DNA of 43,751 nucleotides from Nemertoderma westbladi (GCA_032718475.1 JAUCBJ010007506.1:1-43751), one strand, 5' to 3'. Counted from the stretch's first letter, positions 1 through 9,785 are shown. The notes: generated from the sequence alone by a model not told the origin. Numbers and translations: made by a program.

Positions 1-130
1 CAGGCCTAATTATTTCAGGTTCATCGACTATAGTAGGGAGTCTTTTGACCTGGATTTTTATGTCCGTTAAAACACCTGTAAAGGTACCTTGCGGGCGAGG
101 GGAATATATATACAGTTAGAAAACCTTTTT

Positions 131-204
131 AGAGTATTCCAGCGCCTGGGGGAGAACTGGCCAGCAAAGGCAAACGTATCAGTTATCCCACAAAAGCTTT
201 TACA
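131..204 (+). repeat. 74-bp dispersed repeat, copy 1
   Basis: This segment recurs almost unchanged at 32983-33056, in the same orientation, just beyond the end of the gag-like ORF. The two copies start at AGAGTATTCCAGCG and end at AAAAGCTTTTACA, differ at only a few bases around a G run, and have unrelated flanks. It may be a leftover piece of the same retroelement or a separate short repeat; no function can be read from it. Confidence 0.75.
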
Positions 205-478
205 ATATGTATTATATAAACAGGCAGGATCACCAGGATCGCACACGTACAGTCAGACATCAGTAGTTACTTTTTGCGGTAGTGGTATAGCTTTGCGGTA
301 GCCTCCTTACTGCCTTAGCGGTGTATACCGCGGTAGCGTAGTTGAGTTATAGCTGTATAGTTCATTCATACCCATACTGCCATACCTGTGGTATTTTCGT
401 ATGGCAAAAATAAGACTACTGTAAACTGTAACCTATTATGTTATTGAGTTAATGTTTATTGACTAATTGTTTTGATTA
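205..478. other. Unassigned sequence
   Basis: No gene seen. Positions about 388-410 contain a short stretch (GGTATTTTCGTATGGCAAAA) that reappears in inverted form near 18955-18985, so part of this stretch is an interspersed repeat. Confidence 0.4.
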
Positions 479-911
479 GGTTCACTGTGTCAAGTACAAT
501 GCACACATCTCTGCATCTCCAACCAGACACTATATAACATTGGAGTTGGAGGTGTCTCATTCAGTCATTGGTTCCCCCAAGCTTGACACTAGAACAAAGC
601 CGCCTCCGCTTTGCAGGACATCGCTTTAAGCCGTGAGGACCAGCCAGTGCATCTCATGGAGTGAATAAGCATGGTGGACAGCCCATGACTTTCTTGAGAC
701 GCATCTTTCTTACTGCTGTTCTGTCTTAAAGGACACTGGCCTTGAAGATGCGGATGATCTAGCAAATGTCATGGGTGAATAGGCTGTAAGAGTGTAAGGG
801 AGTTGTGGAGGCGCACTTTTGTCAACAAGCCGGCACAGCATTCTTAATACATAATAGGGCCTATATATATAATGCAGCTGCAATGAATCATGCCGATTGT
901 AGTAGTAGTAT
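479..911 (+). mobile_element. RTE-like LINE family A, 5'-truncated 3' end
   Basis: The segment matches, in opposite orientation, the LINE at 6971-8193 and the fragment at 27274-27541. It covers the end of the reverse-transcriptase ORF (the region that in the better copies reads AGHCFRREDQ) and the 3' UTR, and it finishes in a (GTA)n/(TAG)n tail at 898-910, the kind of short microsatellite tail typical of RTE-type LINEs. Compared with the other copies it has small internal duplications and deletions that destroy the reading frame. No clear target-site duplication was found. It is a dead fragment. Confidence 0.75.
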
Positions 912-965
912 GTGGTGAGGTTATCAGTTATAGGGCTCCTTCAATTGGTAAAGTCAAAAGTGGCC

Positions 966-1014
966 GTTTATTGTTTTAGTTAGAAAAGCCTGCCTCCGTA
1001 ACCTGTTCCTTTCC
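966..1014 (-). repeat. Short interspersed repeat (AGGAGCAGGTTACAG family)
   Basis: Read on the minus strand, this is a roughly 50-bp unit that starts like AAAGGAACAGGTTACGG and ends like AACTAAAACAATAAAC. Related copies lie at 18804-18911, 19464-20144 (as element ends), 24680-24727 and 30061-30110. The pair at the ends of the 19464-20144 element shows that the unit is a terminal sequence of a TIR element, so the isolated copies are probably solo ends or tiny MITEs. Confidence 0.6.
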
Positions 1015-1637
1015 CTCAATTGGTTTATGATTATGACGTGTGTTACTTGTTACTTCTGTACTTATTATGTGGAGACCCCAATCAGTTCAGCAGTTACTAA
1101 TCCCATTTCAATATCCTGTTATCCAGCCGTTTTATAATACCCTTCCTGTTGTATGGAAAAATTAGAAGAGATGGTGGTAGCATCAACTTGTAGTATTTCT
1201 TTCTGATAGGGCTCCCATAGCCTTAGACGAAATCGTAGCTTGTACTGTAGTTCTGTAGTTAGCCTTAGCAGCAGCTGCAGTTGGCTAACCTGGCATTGCT
1301 ACCAGTATCCACCAAATATAATTTGTAATTAAATATTTGTTGGAGCATAATCTAATCTAGTCCTAAAGACACTATAAAGTCCTGGGTACATAAGGCTGTA
1401 AGGTTAGACATAACATGAATGTAAATTGTAAACTAAACAATATGCTAAAAGTAAAGTACAAAGTAGGCCTACCTAGAATGCTAGAATGTACCATTATATT
1501 CTAAGTACAGTACAGTCATTACACTGCAGATACATACAGAGCTGCAAAGGTAACTTTCCATAACTTAACAGCTGTCTGGCTGTCTCTCATCTGTCATGCT
1601 TCATGTACCTTTAAGTTTGATTCTCAATGTCACGACC
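1015..1637. other. Intergenic, no gene seen
   Basis: AT-rich sequence with no convincing open reading frame, RNA gene or repeat that I can identify. Confidence 0.4.
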
Positions 1638-1911
1638 AAAATTGGACTTAAAGTCCAATATTGGACTTTTGTAAAAATTCAAAGCCTTATAAAAAAAGTT
1701 CCCCCTGGTGAATTTCAGGTCCCCCTGTTCAAAACTCTTATTTTTTGATATATTTTCGATTAAAGAAAAAAAATCCCGCCCGATCCAATTACCCAAGGCC
1801 CTGGAACAATTGGCTGATTTGAAGTCCAATATTGGACTCACAGAAGTCCAATTTTGGACTTGAACTGGAGTCGAAGTCCAATTTTGGACTCAAGTCCAAT
1901 TTTTGACTTCT
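1638..1911. repeat. Cluster of palindromic AAGTCCAATATTGGACTT motifs
   Basis: The near-perfect palindrome AAGTCCAATWTTGGACTT occurs about five times: two overlapping copies at 1639-1670 and copies at about 1820, 1842, 1873 and 1892. The copy at 1651-1670 is a perfect 20-nt palindrome. The two clusters flank about 150 bp of unrelated sequence, so the whole could be a small foldback or MITE-like element. No protein is encoded. Confidence 0.6.
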
Positions 1912-2771
1912 CACCGACTGGCATTCGTTACCTAAATTATTCGGACTGACGAACCACAGACGAAGGCTTCACGAATCTTAAATAACATTCCACGCACCTT
2001 TCAGCCTTTTGCGAATGTTGTATGTGGCACTAATGCGTTACACGCATGGGGATTTTTTACTGGGTATAATTTGTTATAAATATTAGGACTGGAATAATAA
2101 TTGTATAATCATGTACTGAAATAGTTTACTAACATTGCCGAAGTTGTCAGTATACTGTCGGTTTGTGATTTTACCTGTCGGTTTGTGTCTTTTGTTGTTG
2201 GTGGTAGTCGGTGGTATGCGAAAGGTGTCGGTGGTTGTCGGTGGCGTATTTAGTCAAACCCAAAGTTGGAACCACTACCTACTGCAGTATACAATATTAC
2301 CGGTACCGGTACATCAATTAAAGTTCAATTTGATAATGTGCTTTAAACTTATATGTAAAGATCTAAACCTGATCCTCCATTACATACAACATGTACAACA
2401 TCCTCGCAGACTATTTTAATATCCCAGCCAGACATCCAATGCAATCATGACCTGGCCATATAGGCCTATATAAAATTATGAAGCAAAGGCCCCGCCCATC
2501 TGCCCATGTCTGCATGTTGCATGTTCCATACTATACAGACAGATACCGCTAGGCCTACTCTTATTTTGACAGTTTGAAGTTATTGTCTAGGCGAGGCCTA
2601 TACTGCTATACTGCTATAAGTATAACTGTATAAACTGTAGTACAGTAGTATATCTACTGGCAGACTGGTACCTTTGTCTGTTTGTAGTCTTAGTAAATAA
2701 TATAGTATTAGTGTATTCTCATTTTATAATAACTTAATAGCTGAAGTTGAAACTGAACGTTGAGACACACC
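1912..2771. other. Upstream region of the myosin exon
   Basis: No gene is seen. A TGTCGGT/GTCGGTGGT-rich simple stretch lies at 2155-2250. Immediately before the myosin ATG there is an acceptor-like sequence (TTATAATAACTTAATAG, ending at about 2741), so the coding exon may be preceded by an intron and a non-coding exon outside this stretch. This is how vertebrate non-muscle myosin genes are built; here it is inference. Confidence 0.35.
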
Positions 2772-3110
2772 ATGGCAGGTGGCGTGGATGCGGAACTGAA
2801 GTACCTAGTGGTGGACCGCACGAAGTTTGGGGATGCCACAGCGCAGGCCGAATGGGGCGCAAAGAAACTGGTATGGATTCCGTCGTTGGAGCACGGGTTC
2901 GTAGCTGCCTCCATAAAGGAGACTCGTGAGGAAGACTTTGTGGTGCAGGAGGAGGGGGGTGGGCAGTCCTTGTTGATCAGTAAGGATGATGTCCAACGGA
3001 TGAACCCTCCAAAATTCTCCAAAGTAGAAGATATGGCCGAACTAACTTGCCTTAATGAAGCGTCGGTTTTACATAATATTAAAGACAGATATTACAGCGG
3101 ATTAATTTAT
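2772..3110 (+). CDS. Non-muscle myosin II heavy chain, first coding exon (partial)
   Basis: The 113 codons give the N-terminal SH3-like region of a conventional class II myosin heavy chain, ending in the strongly conserved stretch [17 protein letters not shown] and the tyrosine pair of [10 protein letters not shown]. The tryptophan-lysine-proline core (KKLVWIP) and [11 protein letters not shown] match animal non-muscle myosin II (MYH9/MYH10/zipper) better than sarcomeric myosin. The ATG at 2772 is in a good context (CACCATGG). The exon stops exactly at a strong donor (TAT|GTAAGT at 3111), phase 0, where vertebrate MYH9/MYH10 genes also have an intron. The product would be an actin-based motor for cytokinesis and cortical contraction. 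No second exon (expected TYSGLFCVVINPYK-like) was recognised in the next 40 kb, so either intron 1 is very long and contains other genes, or this is a detached copy. Confidence 0.85.
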
Positions 3111-3154
3111 GTAAGTTTATTACTATTTAGCCACTCCTGTGTAGCCTATTGTAA

Positions 3155-3178
3155 GGGGGGGGGGGGGGGGGGGGGGGG
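3155..3178. repeat. Poly-G run (24 G)
   Basis: A homopolymer of 24 G lies 44 bp inside the presumed first intron of the myosin gene. Similar runs occur at 4639-4664, 6899-6924, 10725-10745, 11184-11200, about 26900-26920 and about 27765-27785. Confidence 0.9.
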
Positions 3179-4638
3179 TGGTGGTTATTGGCTTATATAG
3201 TATTAGAGAGTTCTACCAATTTATTTTTTTGGTCTTGAGTAGGCCTATTTACTGATTTACGACCTCTGATTATTGTGGTTCACAAAATTAAATCATTCAT
3301 ATTATTTTGATTAAAATTAACCGCTTATAAAGAGTACTTTTAAATAACCCTATATGTCCCAGAGTAGCCCTTGTGTTTTAATTCATGTACCTGCCCTCCA
3401 ATGCATATTCATTCACAAATTATCTTCTTCAAACACCCTTCTACAAATCTTAATGAGATCGGATGAAATTTGAAACAGAGATAGTTTCACCTCCCTTCTC
3501 CTAGCTGGGTGTGCCAGAATTTTTATTTTCGCTTTCGGGACGATTTTGGTGAATGACCGGAGAACAAACAAAAATTATATTAATGTTAAGTTTTGTTGTA
3601 TTGTATGTGTTACTATTCTTATACTGTTCTATCTTATTTTTCCTATATTCAATTTTTAGTTTTAGAAATATTTCTAAACAAGTTTAAAGAATTTAGAAAT
3701 CACTATTTTAATTTATAAATTTCACTAACATAATTAGAAAAAAAACCCTGCTTAGTTCTTCGTATAAAATTCCACAAGTGAGTTGATGGGCGTCAGTCGT
3801 GAGGCTGTCAGGTCGACATATAGAACGGGACTTCCTCGTGTATAATTTCATTCCCACCCATCAGCCTATCGAGCAGCGCTGCCCCTACATCCTACAGGTA
3901 CTGTATGAGTTGTTTCAGGACCGAGACCGTGTTTTTTCCACCACTGAAAATCCGCTTTAGATGAAATATTTTTCTAGAAAAAAACAGTTTTTTCACGTGC
4001 TACGCGAAGGGCATATCATCCTCTTATGCCGTAAAATTGTATAGTAAAGTAAAGTTAAGTGTAGGTAGGCGTACGCCGTACACCCTACAAGTAGCCTATA
4101 CAGCGGCTTAAGTCTGTAAGCAGGAGGATTGCAGTGCAGTCAGCTGGTCAGGTTACATTAGGGAATAAGACTATAATACTGTAATAGTAGTATAGGATGG
4201 AGGCCCCCAAACAGGAATGAGCCTCGCTTTCATTCGTTGGCCTGCTGTGATTTGAAAAAGGTTTCACCATCGAGATTGGACCGGTTTCACCACAGTTATT
4301 CATCAAACCGTGTAGTGGTTTGTTGATAGCAATGGGAAGCTGGCCACGCAAGAATTCAAGTAACACAATCTGAATTTCGTTGAAGTACCGGTATTGCTGA
4401 GATATGGGGCGTTCGAAAGTTATATGGCTTTGCATCTGAGCGAGCCTGTTTTATTATATTAAATATAAACACCATATTCTGGTACCTTTTGTTTATATGT
4501 ATGAATTCAGCTACCTAATAGTATTATTGGTAGGTATTGCTTGTTTGTCCATCCTTTACTAAGTAAAGGATGCCTTGATTAGGCTTGTACTATTTTATTA
4601 AATATAAAACAGCGCGCAAGCAAAACCGTGAAAGTCGA
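3179..4638. other. Non-coding, with one dispersed repeat
   Basis: No gene is seen. Positions 3441-3502 are an inverted copy of 11104-11169 (shared core ATGAAATTTGAAACA followed by TAGTTTCACCTCCC), so they belong to an interspersed repeat. Around 4020-4100 the sequence is rich in GTAGGC/TACGCC. The stretch would be intronic if the myosin exon belongs to a full gene. Confidence 0.45.
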
Positions 4639-4664
4639 CCCCCCCCCCCCCCCCCCCCCCCCCC
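4639..4664. repeat. Left poly-C run (26 C) flanking the TIR transposon
   Basis: Exactly 26 C directly precede the TAGAGTG terminus of the TIR element. A matching 26-C run on the same strand follows its other end. Confidence 0.9.
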
Positions 4665-5083
4665 TAGAGTGTTTCATAAAAATAAAATTTTGGAAATTTT
4701 ACGATTTCTGTGAGCCATTTGGTGGACACTGGTCCCAAAAAGAATGCTGACCAATTTTTGTTTGAAAATATTAAGTTTTAGGGGTCCCCCACCAGTAATT
4801 TTCAATTCTATCATATTCCGCGGCTGTCGCGAAAGGTACAAGGATGGAAAAATATGCTCACGCGACTTCCTGAGGTCACACGGTAATAAAATTAGGCTCA
4901 TTCGAACCGCAATCAGTGATATAGTGGGGGTAGGAACCATTAAAAAGCAGATAAAGTTGAATTTATATGATGAAAAATTACATTAAATCATTTTAGCCCT
5001 GAACAGCTGAATACGGTATGATGTAATACCGGTATCTTTAAATAGTCATACCGGTATCTTTAAATAATCATACCATGAGGCTC

Positions 5084-5386
5084 AATTGTGAGCACGATCC
5101 TGACAGTGTTGTATTACAGAACTAGAACACTGTACAAAGAGATGTAGGCCTTGTACTACTCAGTAGTGAGTGTGAGTAGGAGTACCGGTACTGTCACTAG
5201 AAAAAACTTTCACATTCACAGTCTAAACTTTTTTGTATTGTGAGCATGAGCCTGGCAGTGTTGTATTACAGAACTAGAACACTGTACAAAGAGATGTAGG
5301 CCTTGTACTACTCAGTAGTGAGTGTGAGTAGGAGTACCGGTACTGTCACTAGAAAAAACTTTCACATTCACAGTCTAAACTTTTTT
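5084..5386. repeat. 152-bp tandem duplication inside the TIR element
   Basis: The sequence from TTGTGAGCA to CTAAACTTTTTT at 5084-5234 is repeated at 5236-5386 with a period of 152 bp and very few differences. The block lies directly upstream of the internal ORF and may hold its promoter; the high identity says the duplication is recent. Confidence 0.85.
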
Positions 5387-5431
5387 CTGTCAATCTGTCA
5401 TACCTATGTGTCTGTCTATACCGTATTTAAT

Positions 5432-6363
5432 ATGAGTAATACACGTTCTTCAAACTGCCAAATTGTCAAATTATTGGGAAATGCCATCGGACAATTACCA
5501 AGAAGTGAAGTTCTCTCTAAAAGAATAATTCTTAAACGTTTAGCATTTATACATGAAGATTCAAATCTAGGTGACTCAATAAATCATCTCTCTCAGGAAG
5601 TTCAGGCATTCACAATTACTTGAATCCTTAATCTTTCAGCACACCAATCGCAGATTCAAGTCAAAGACAGATGAGAACATATGTTTAAACACAAAAGCTA
5701 TGTTGGAAATTAAGAATCTTGACAAATTGGGTGAAATTCTCTGTCAGTATGCTATTGTTCATTTTAGAGCCCATAGGATCGCTATAACCACCACAGGATG
5801 TAACATGATTACTAACACTTTAGAGATATCAAAAATGTTGGCCAATGTTGGTGACAAATTGAAACTCACAACATCTTACTATGAGGCTATTGAGCGGCAT
5901 CTTTACAATGCTGATGCTGTTTTTCTGCCTCTGGACAAACGTTATAGAACCTTAATGCTAAATCAGCCACTTGATGATATTGATGTTGCTAATAATGGGC
6001 TTTTTGAACAACGGGTAAGGTTGGCACTTTCAAAGGAGCAGTTGTTATGTGTTGAAGTAGATCAACTTGTTGATTATCCTGGGTGGATAGATCGTGCTAT
6101 TGGATCACCATTATTCAAGCCCCCAATTTTGTGGAAAAGCTCGTGATCTCTTCGCAAATCCTGATCATGGGTTATGGGAGGCAATTGAGCTGATTGGACA
6201 GACCATTGTAGGGCATAATCAGCCTGCAGAGAGGCTAGTTGGGGAACTGAAATCTACAGACTCTTTCTCTAAGATTTTTATAAAGTATGAGGAACGGTGG
6301 ATACGAAGTCGTCATTTAGGAAATGTGTCTAAGACAGATTGTTCTAATCTTGTAAAAGACTAA
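5432..6363 (+). pseudogene. Unrecognised ORF of the TIR transposon, two frameshifts
   Basis: Three open segments on the same strand read as one damaged protein of roughly 300 residues. The first runs from the ATG at 5432 (MSNTRSSN) to about 5600. The second is open from about 5590 through the ATG at 5700 to about 6120. The third runs from about 6120 to the stop at 6361-6363. The frame changes near 5600 and near 6120, each time with protein-like sequence continuing in the new frame. The middle part includes KMLANVGDKLKLTTSYYEAI, and the last includes EERWIRSRHLGN. I do not recognise any transposase signature (no evident DDE/D pattern, BED finger or HTH) and no known domain. Because it is enclosed by long inverted repeats it is probably the element's own protein, or a captured host fragment. 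Confidence 0.55.
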
Positions 6364-6898
6364 TTTATTGTCGTAACACTTCGATGACTATGTTCTATTG
6401 TTCTACTGAATGCCTTAATATTATTGAATTTTCTTTAATTCATCTAATTATGCCTATCAGTATATGGAATAAGTGAAATTGAAGTGAATTTTAGATTCAA
6501 CACCTAGGAATGTTTCAAATTAATCAATAGGGCCTAACGTATGCCTATTTAAGTCATATTCAGGGCTGAAAATGATTTAATGTCATTTTTTATCATAAAA
6601 ATTTAACTTTATCTGTTTTTTAATAGTTTCTACACCCACTATATCACTGATTGCGGTTCGAATGAGTCTAATTTTATGACCATGTGACTTCAGGAAGTCG
6701 ACTAAGCGTATTTATCCATTCTCGTACCTTTCGCGACAGCCGCGGAATATACTGGATTTGAAAATTACTGGTGGGGGGACCCCTAAAACTTAATATTTTC
6801 AAACAAAAATTGGTCAGCATTCTTTTTGGACCAGTATCCACCAAATGGCTCACAGAAATCGTAAAATTTCCAAAATTTTATTTTTATGAAACACTCTA

Positions 6899-6924
6899 CC
6901 CCCCCCCCCCCCCCCCCCCCCCCC
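6899..6924. repeat. Right poly-C run (26 C) flanking the TIR transposon
   Basis: 26 C follow the CACTCTA end of the TIR element, the same length and strand as the left run at 4639-4664. Confidence 0.9.
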
Positions 6925-6970
6925 GGTCTCGAAAAGTAGATCTGGTATGACCACGTCTTTACTTCTCCAG
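6925..6970 (-). mobile_element. RTE-like LINE family B fragment (downstream piece)
   Basis: On the minus strand this encodes the stretch SKDVVIPDLLF, which matches the end of the reverse-transcriptase ORF of the family B LINE at 18520-18555 (SKDEVIPDLLLW). It stops at the poly-C run. It is separated from its other piece (8194-8240) by the family A insertion at 6971-8193. Confidence 0.7.
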
Positions 6971-8193
6971 CTACTAGGATCGGCATGCTGCATTGCAACT
7001 GCATTTGTAAGAATGCTGTGCCGGCTTGTCGACAAAATTGCACCGCCACAACTCCCTATCACCCATGACATTTACTAGATCATCCACATCTTCAAGGCCA
7101 GTGTCCTTTAAGATGCGTCTCAAGAAAGTCATGGGCTGTCCACCATGGTTATTCACTCCATGAGGCTGCCAAAGTACAAGATTATGCACTGGCTGGTCCT
7201 CGCGGCGAAAGCAATGTCCTGCAAAGCGGAGGCGATTTTGTTCTAGTGTCAAGCTTGGGGGAACCAATGAGACACCTCCAATGTTATATAGTGTCTGGTT
7301 GGAGATGTATGCATTGTACTTGGCACAATGAACCAGGGTAGCATTCTCGTGAATGTGCCATCCAGAGATTTGGTGTCCTCAGCAGTTAGAGCCCAGCATG
7401 GACTCCCTCCCATAGAGGAGTACTGGAACTACTGCTGCTCTAAATAATCGGACCTTAAGTTTCCGATTAATTCTCGGTGACTGCCAAATCCTGGAAAGCC
7501 TATTCAAGGCTGCCCATGCCTTTCCCTTACGTATTCGAAGGTCCTCACCTCACTTCCGGATCCATGATCCCAGGTAACAGAAGTCGTCCACATGCTCAAG
7601 CATACCATCCTTTGAGCTCATGCTCATCCGATCAGAGACTTGCTGAGGACTTTCAAAGTTAACTGTCAAAATTTTGGTCTTGTCTAGAGTTAATAAAAAG
7701 ACCAACACTAGAAGCAGCCTGTTCTAATGAGCCGAGGAGCCGTTGGGCTCCCTCTAGTGATTCTGAGAGTACTCCTAAGTCATCAGCAAAGTCTAGATCA
7801 GTTAGGTACTTGGCAGGATCTCCTCGACTTCTGGAGCCAGTAGGTGGAGTTATCATCACCCCATCATCATTATGATGATCTAAGGACATGCGTTAGAACA
7901 TAGTCAACCACAATTATGAACAAGAATGGTGCAAGTGTGTCTCCCTGGAGGACGCCCCATAACACTTCAAATGGTTCTGTGTCACCGTCAACAGTAGACA
8001 CAAATGTTGTCGAACCATCGTATACTGATCTGATTGCTGCAATAATTTCATCAGGAATCCCATATAATGAAAGTATGCTGAACATACGTGAGCGAGAGAC
8101 TGAATCAAAGGCCTTGAAGAAGTCAACAAAGATAACAGCCAGATGCCTGTCTTTCTTTTTTTATAACTCTTCAATTATCCTTCTAAGTGCCAA
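6971..8193 (-). mobile_element. RTE-like LINE family A, 5'-truncated, nested in family B
   Basis: This 1.2-kb insertion is flanked by a perfect 10-bp target-site duplication, ACTTCTCCAG, at 6961-6970 and 8194-8203. On the minus strand it encodes the C-terminal half of a reverse transcriptase. There is a WGVLQGDTLAPFLF block (about 7960-7920), the catalytic FADD box (about 7800), and the terminal RLRFAGHCFRRED and DRELWR motifs (about 7230-7050). These are spread over several frames, so it is dead. The 3' end (at 6971) has a short TAG-type tail. The 5' part, including the endonuclease, is missing, as expected from truncated target-primed insertion. Related fragments are at 479-911 and 27274-27541. 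Confidence 0.85.
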
Positions 8194-8240
8194 ACTTCTC
8201 CAGCAGTGCCCACTGAATCATAATCTGCGTGGTTGCTTGA
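8194..8240 (-). mobile_element. RTE-like LINE family B fragment (upstream piece)
   Basis: On the minus strand it reads CAGATTATGATTCAGTGGGC, matching the family B LINE at about 18490-18515. It continues, across the family A insertion, into 6925-6970. Confidence 0.7.
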
Positions 8241-8944
8241 TACTGTTGATACGATTCATATTTTTAAAGATAAGATACTTTCACTTTACTAATGTTATTT
8301 TGAGAAATTATTTACGAAACGATACGAAAAATCAAGGCTGCGATACCAATACGAAAGTATCGTAATTAATTAATTAGTCAACCTAATTTCTCGTTCGTTA
8401 GTTCTTCTTTTCTTTATTATATCATTAGTCGTTCTCATAAAATTATCGTTATAGTGATAACACTTAAGCCTAATTTTTAAAAATCTTAAAATTTAACTTA
8501 TAACATTTCATATAAAAAAAATGATTGAAAACTTAATTTCGCATTTTGTCATATCATATCATCCTGCCTCATCCACGCCAGAGTAAGGACTGCACTAAAT
8601 TGAACAAAAATTAATTTCATGATTTAGCTGATGATGTGTATTTTATACAAAATTATGAACGGCAGTGACTGGTTGATTCGATAATATGCCATCGCGCAAT
8701 GAGAACCAATTCAATTATCTTTAGATTTGTTAAAACTCTAATCTTCCGCGATAATTCTAAGTACTTTTGCAGAAGTAATATCGGTTCCTATTTGCCATTT
8801 TCTAATGTCAACAACTAGAAAAATATATTACCAAATCAAAATTTGAAAAGGCGAAATGTGAGAACCGCTGAGTGATACGCAATGTCCTGTACTGATATCC
8901 TAAAAAAATGTTAAACACCTCGTATTAAACAGACCATCCGCCAT
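8241..8944. other. AT-rich intergenic, no gene seen
   Basis: No reading frame, RNA or repeat was recognised. It includes the 3' flank of NMNAT. Confidence 0.4.
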
Positions 8945-9658
8945 TTATCCGTACAACTTGTTGACTCGGATGTACTCAATAACATTATCGGGTACTAAAT
9001 ATTTAATACTTTCTTTCCTTCGAAGGGAAGTCCGAATATGCGTGGAACTTATATCGTTGGGAATCCAATTGGGTACAACCTCTATATACCTGGAATTCTC
9101 CGACAACTTATCGCTATTGTATATAAACCTGTGGGGGTCGCTTCCTTGCCGAGAGATAACCACTAACCCGAACTGTCGAACAATCTCTAGAATGTCTTCG
9201 TCTTTCCACAGCCTCGGCACTGCGAAAGTCTCAAACAAATCTGCCCCGCACAATAACTTTACCACCGGTCCCGGTTCATCTAATTTTTGTTTTTTGTTAC
9301 AAGGAATTCCATCCACTAAAGGATCGACTTCTGTATCTATTTTCGCATCCGCGATCTGCTGATGGTGTCTAAGTACCTCTACCGTGTGACTGTATTTCTC
9401 CCTGTCCGCTTCCCAGGAGTCCAAAGTAATCCAGTCTGATGATTCGACCGCGAGTTTCCCCATCCGACACCGGTGGGCTGCCGACACCAACCCTTCCTTT
9501 TTGTATCCATCGTGTGCCGGTGATATTATCCCACGGACTACACGCACTCCGGTGTGTTTCTCCAGATAATCTCGAGCTATCTCGAACATTCGGAGGTGCA
9601 ATAGCGTTATTGGATTGAAGGAGCCGCAGGACAATAATATTACCTGTCTAACCGGCAT
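8945..9658 (-). CDS. NMNAT: Nicotinamide/nicotinate mononucleotide adenylyltransferase (NMNAT)
   Basis: A complete intronless ORF of 237 residues. NMNAT joins NMN or NaMN to the AMP of ATP to make NAD or NaAD, the last shared step of NAD synthesis. The family signatures are present: the nucleotide-binding GSFNPITLLHLRMFE near residues 12-26 (the family's GxFxPxxxxH motif, ending in H21), GIISPAHDGYKK, VKLLCGADLFETFAVP with LW, and the C-terminal ISSTHIRTSLRR motif from about residue 203. The length is close to human NMNAT3 and shorter than NMNAT1. A small basic patch (NKKQK) lies in the variable loop where NMNAT1 carries its nuclear signal. I chose the ATG at 9658 because the family begins a few residues before the GSFNP motif; the frame stays open 66 bases further upstream, adding a hydrophobic stretch with no counterpart that I know. 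An intronless form next to multi-exon neighbours could be a retrocopy, but nothing is broken. Confidence 0.93.
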   Translation of the reverse strand: MPVRQVILLSCGSFNPITLLHLRMFEIARDYLEKHTGVRVVRGIISPAHDGYKKEGLVSAAHRCRMGKLAVESSDWITLDSWEADREKYSHTVEVLRHHQQIADAKIDTEVDPLVDGIPCNKKQKLDEPGPVVKLLCGADLFETFAVPRLWKDEDILEIVRQFGLVVISRQGSDPHRFIYNSDKLSENSRYIEVVPNWIPNDISSTHIRTSLRRKESIKYLVPDNVIEYIRVNKLYG

Positions 9659-9785
9659 ATTTATGAGATATATAACAGTAAAAAAATATGTAGGAACTAG
9701 GCTGAATGGAAATAGAAAGAGCATATAGCTGTATAGACAGATAGCCCAGTACCGGTACCCTTTTACAACGGTTCCCCGGCTTTAG

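Larger units (their letters stand above)
4665..6898. mobile_element. DNA transposon with ~338-bp terminal inverted repeats, in poly-C
   Basis: Positions 4665-5003 and 6561-6898 are inverted copies of each other, about 90 per cent identical by eye. Both start TAGAGTGTTTCATAAAAATA and stay alignable through a CCGCGGCTGTCGCGAAAGGTAC block to TTCAGGGCTGAA-like inner ends. C runs lie outside both ends on the same strand, so they are not part of the inverted repeat but look like target sequence. Inside are a 152-bp tandem duplication and a broken ORF. The termini match no superfamily I can name. The element could be a decayed autonomous transposon or a non-autonomous element that captured a gene piece. 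Confidence 0.85.

Noticed and set aside
4148-4435. 95-codon open frame on -
   Set aside because: No homology recognised and weak coding look; left as non-coding.
7916-8365. 149-codon open frame on +
   Set aside because: Antisense of the LINE reverse transcriptase for its first half, AT-rich chance for the rest.
9659-9724. Longer NMNAT start with 22 extra residues
   Set aside because: The extra residues are hydrophobic and have no counterpart that I know in the family; the ATG at 9658 gives the expected N-terminus.
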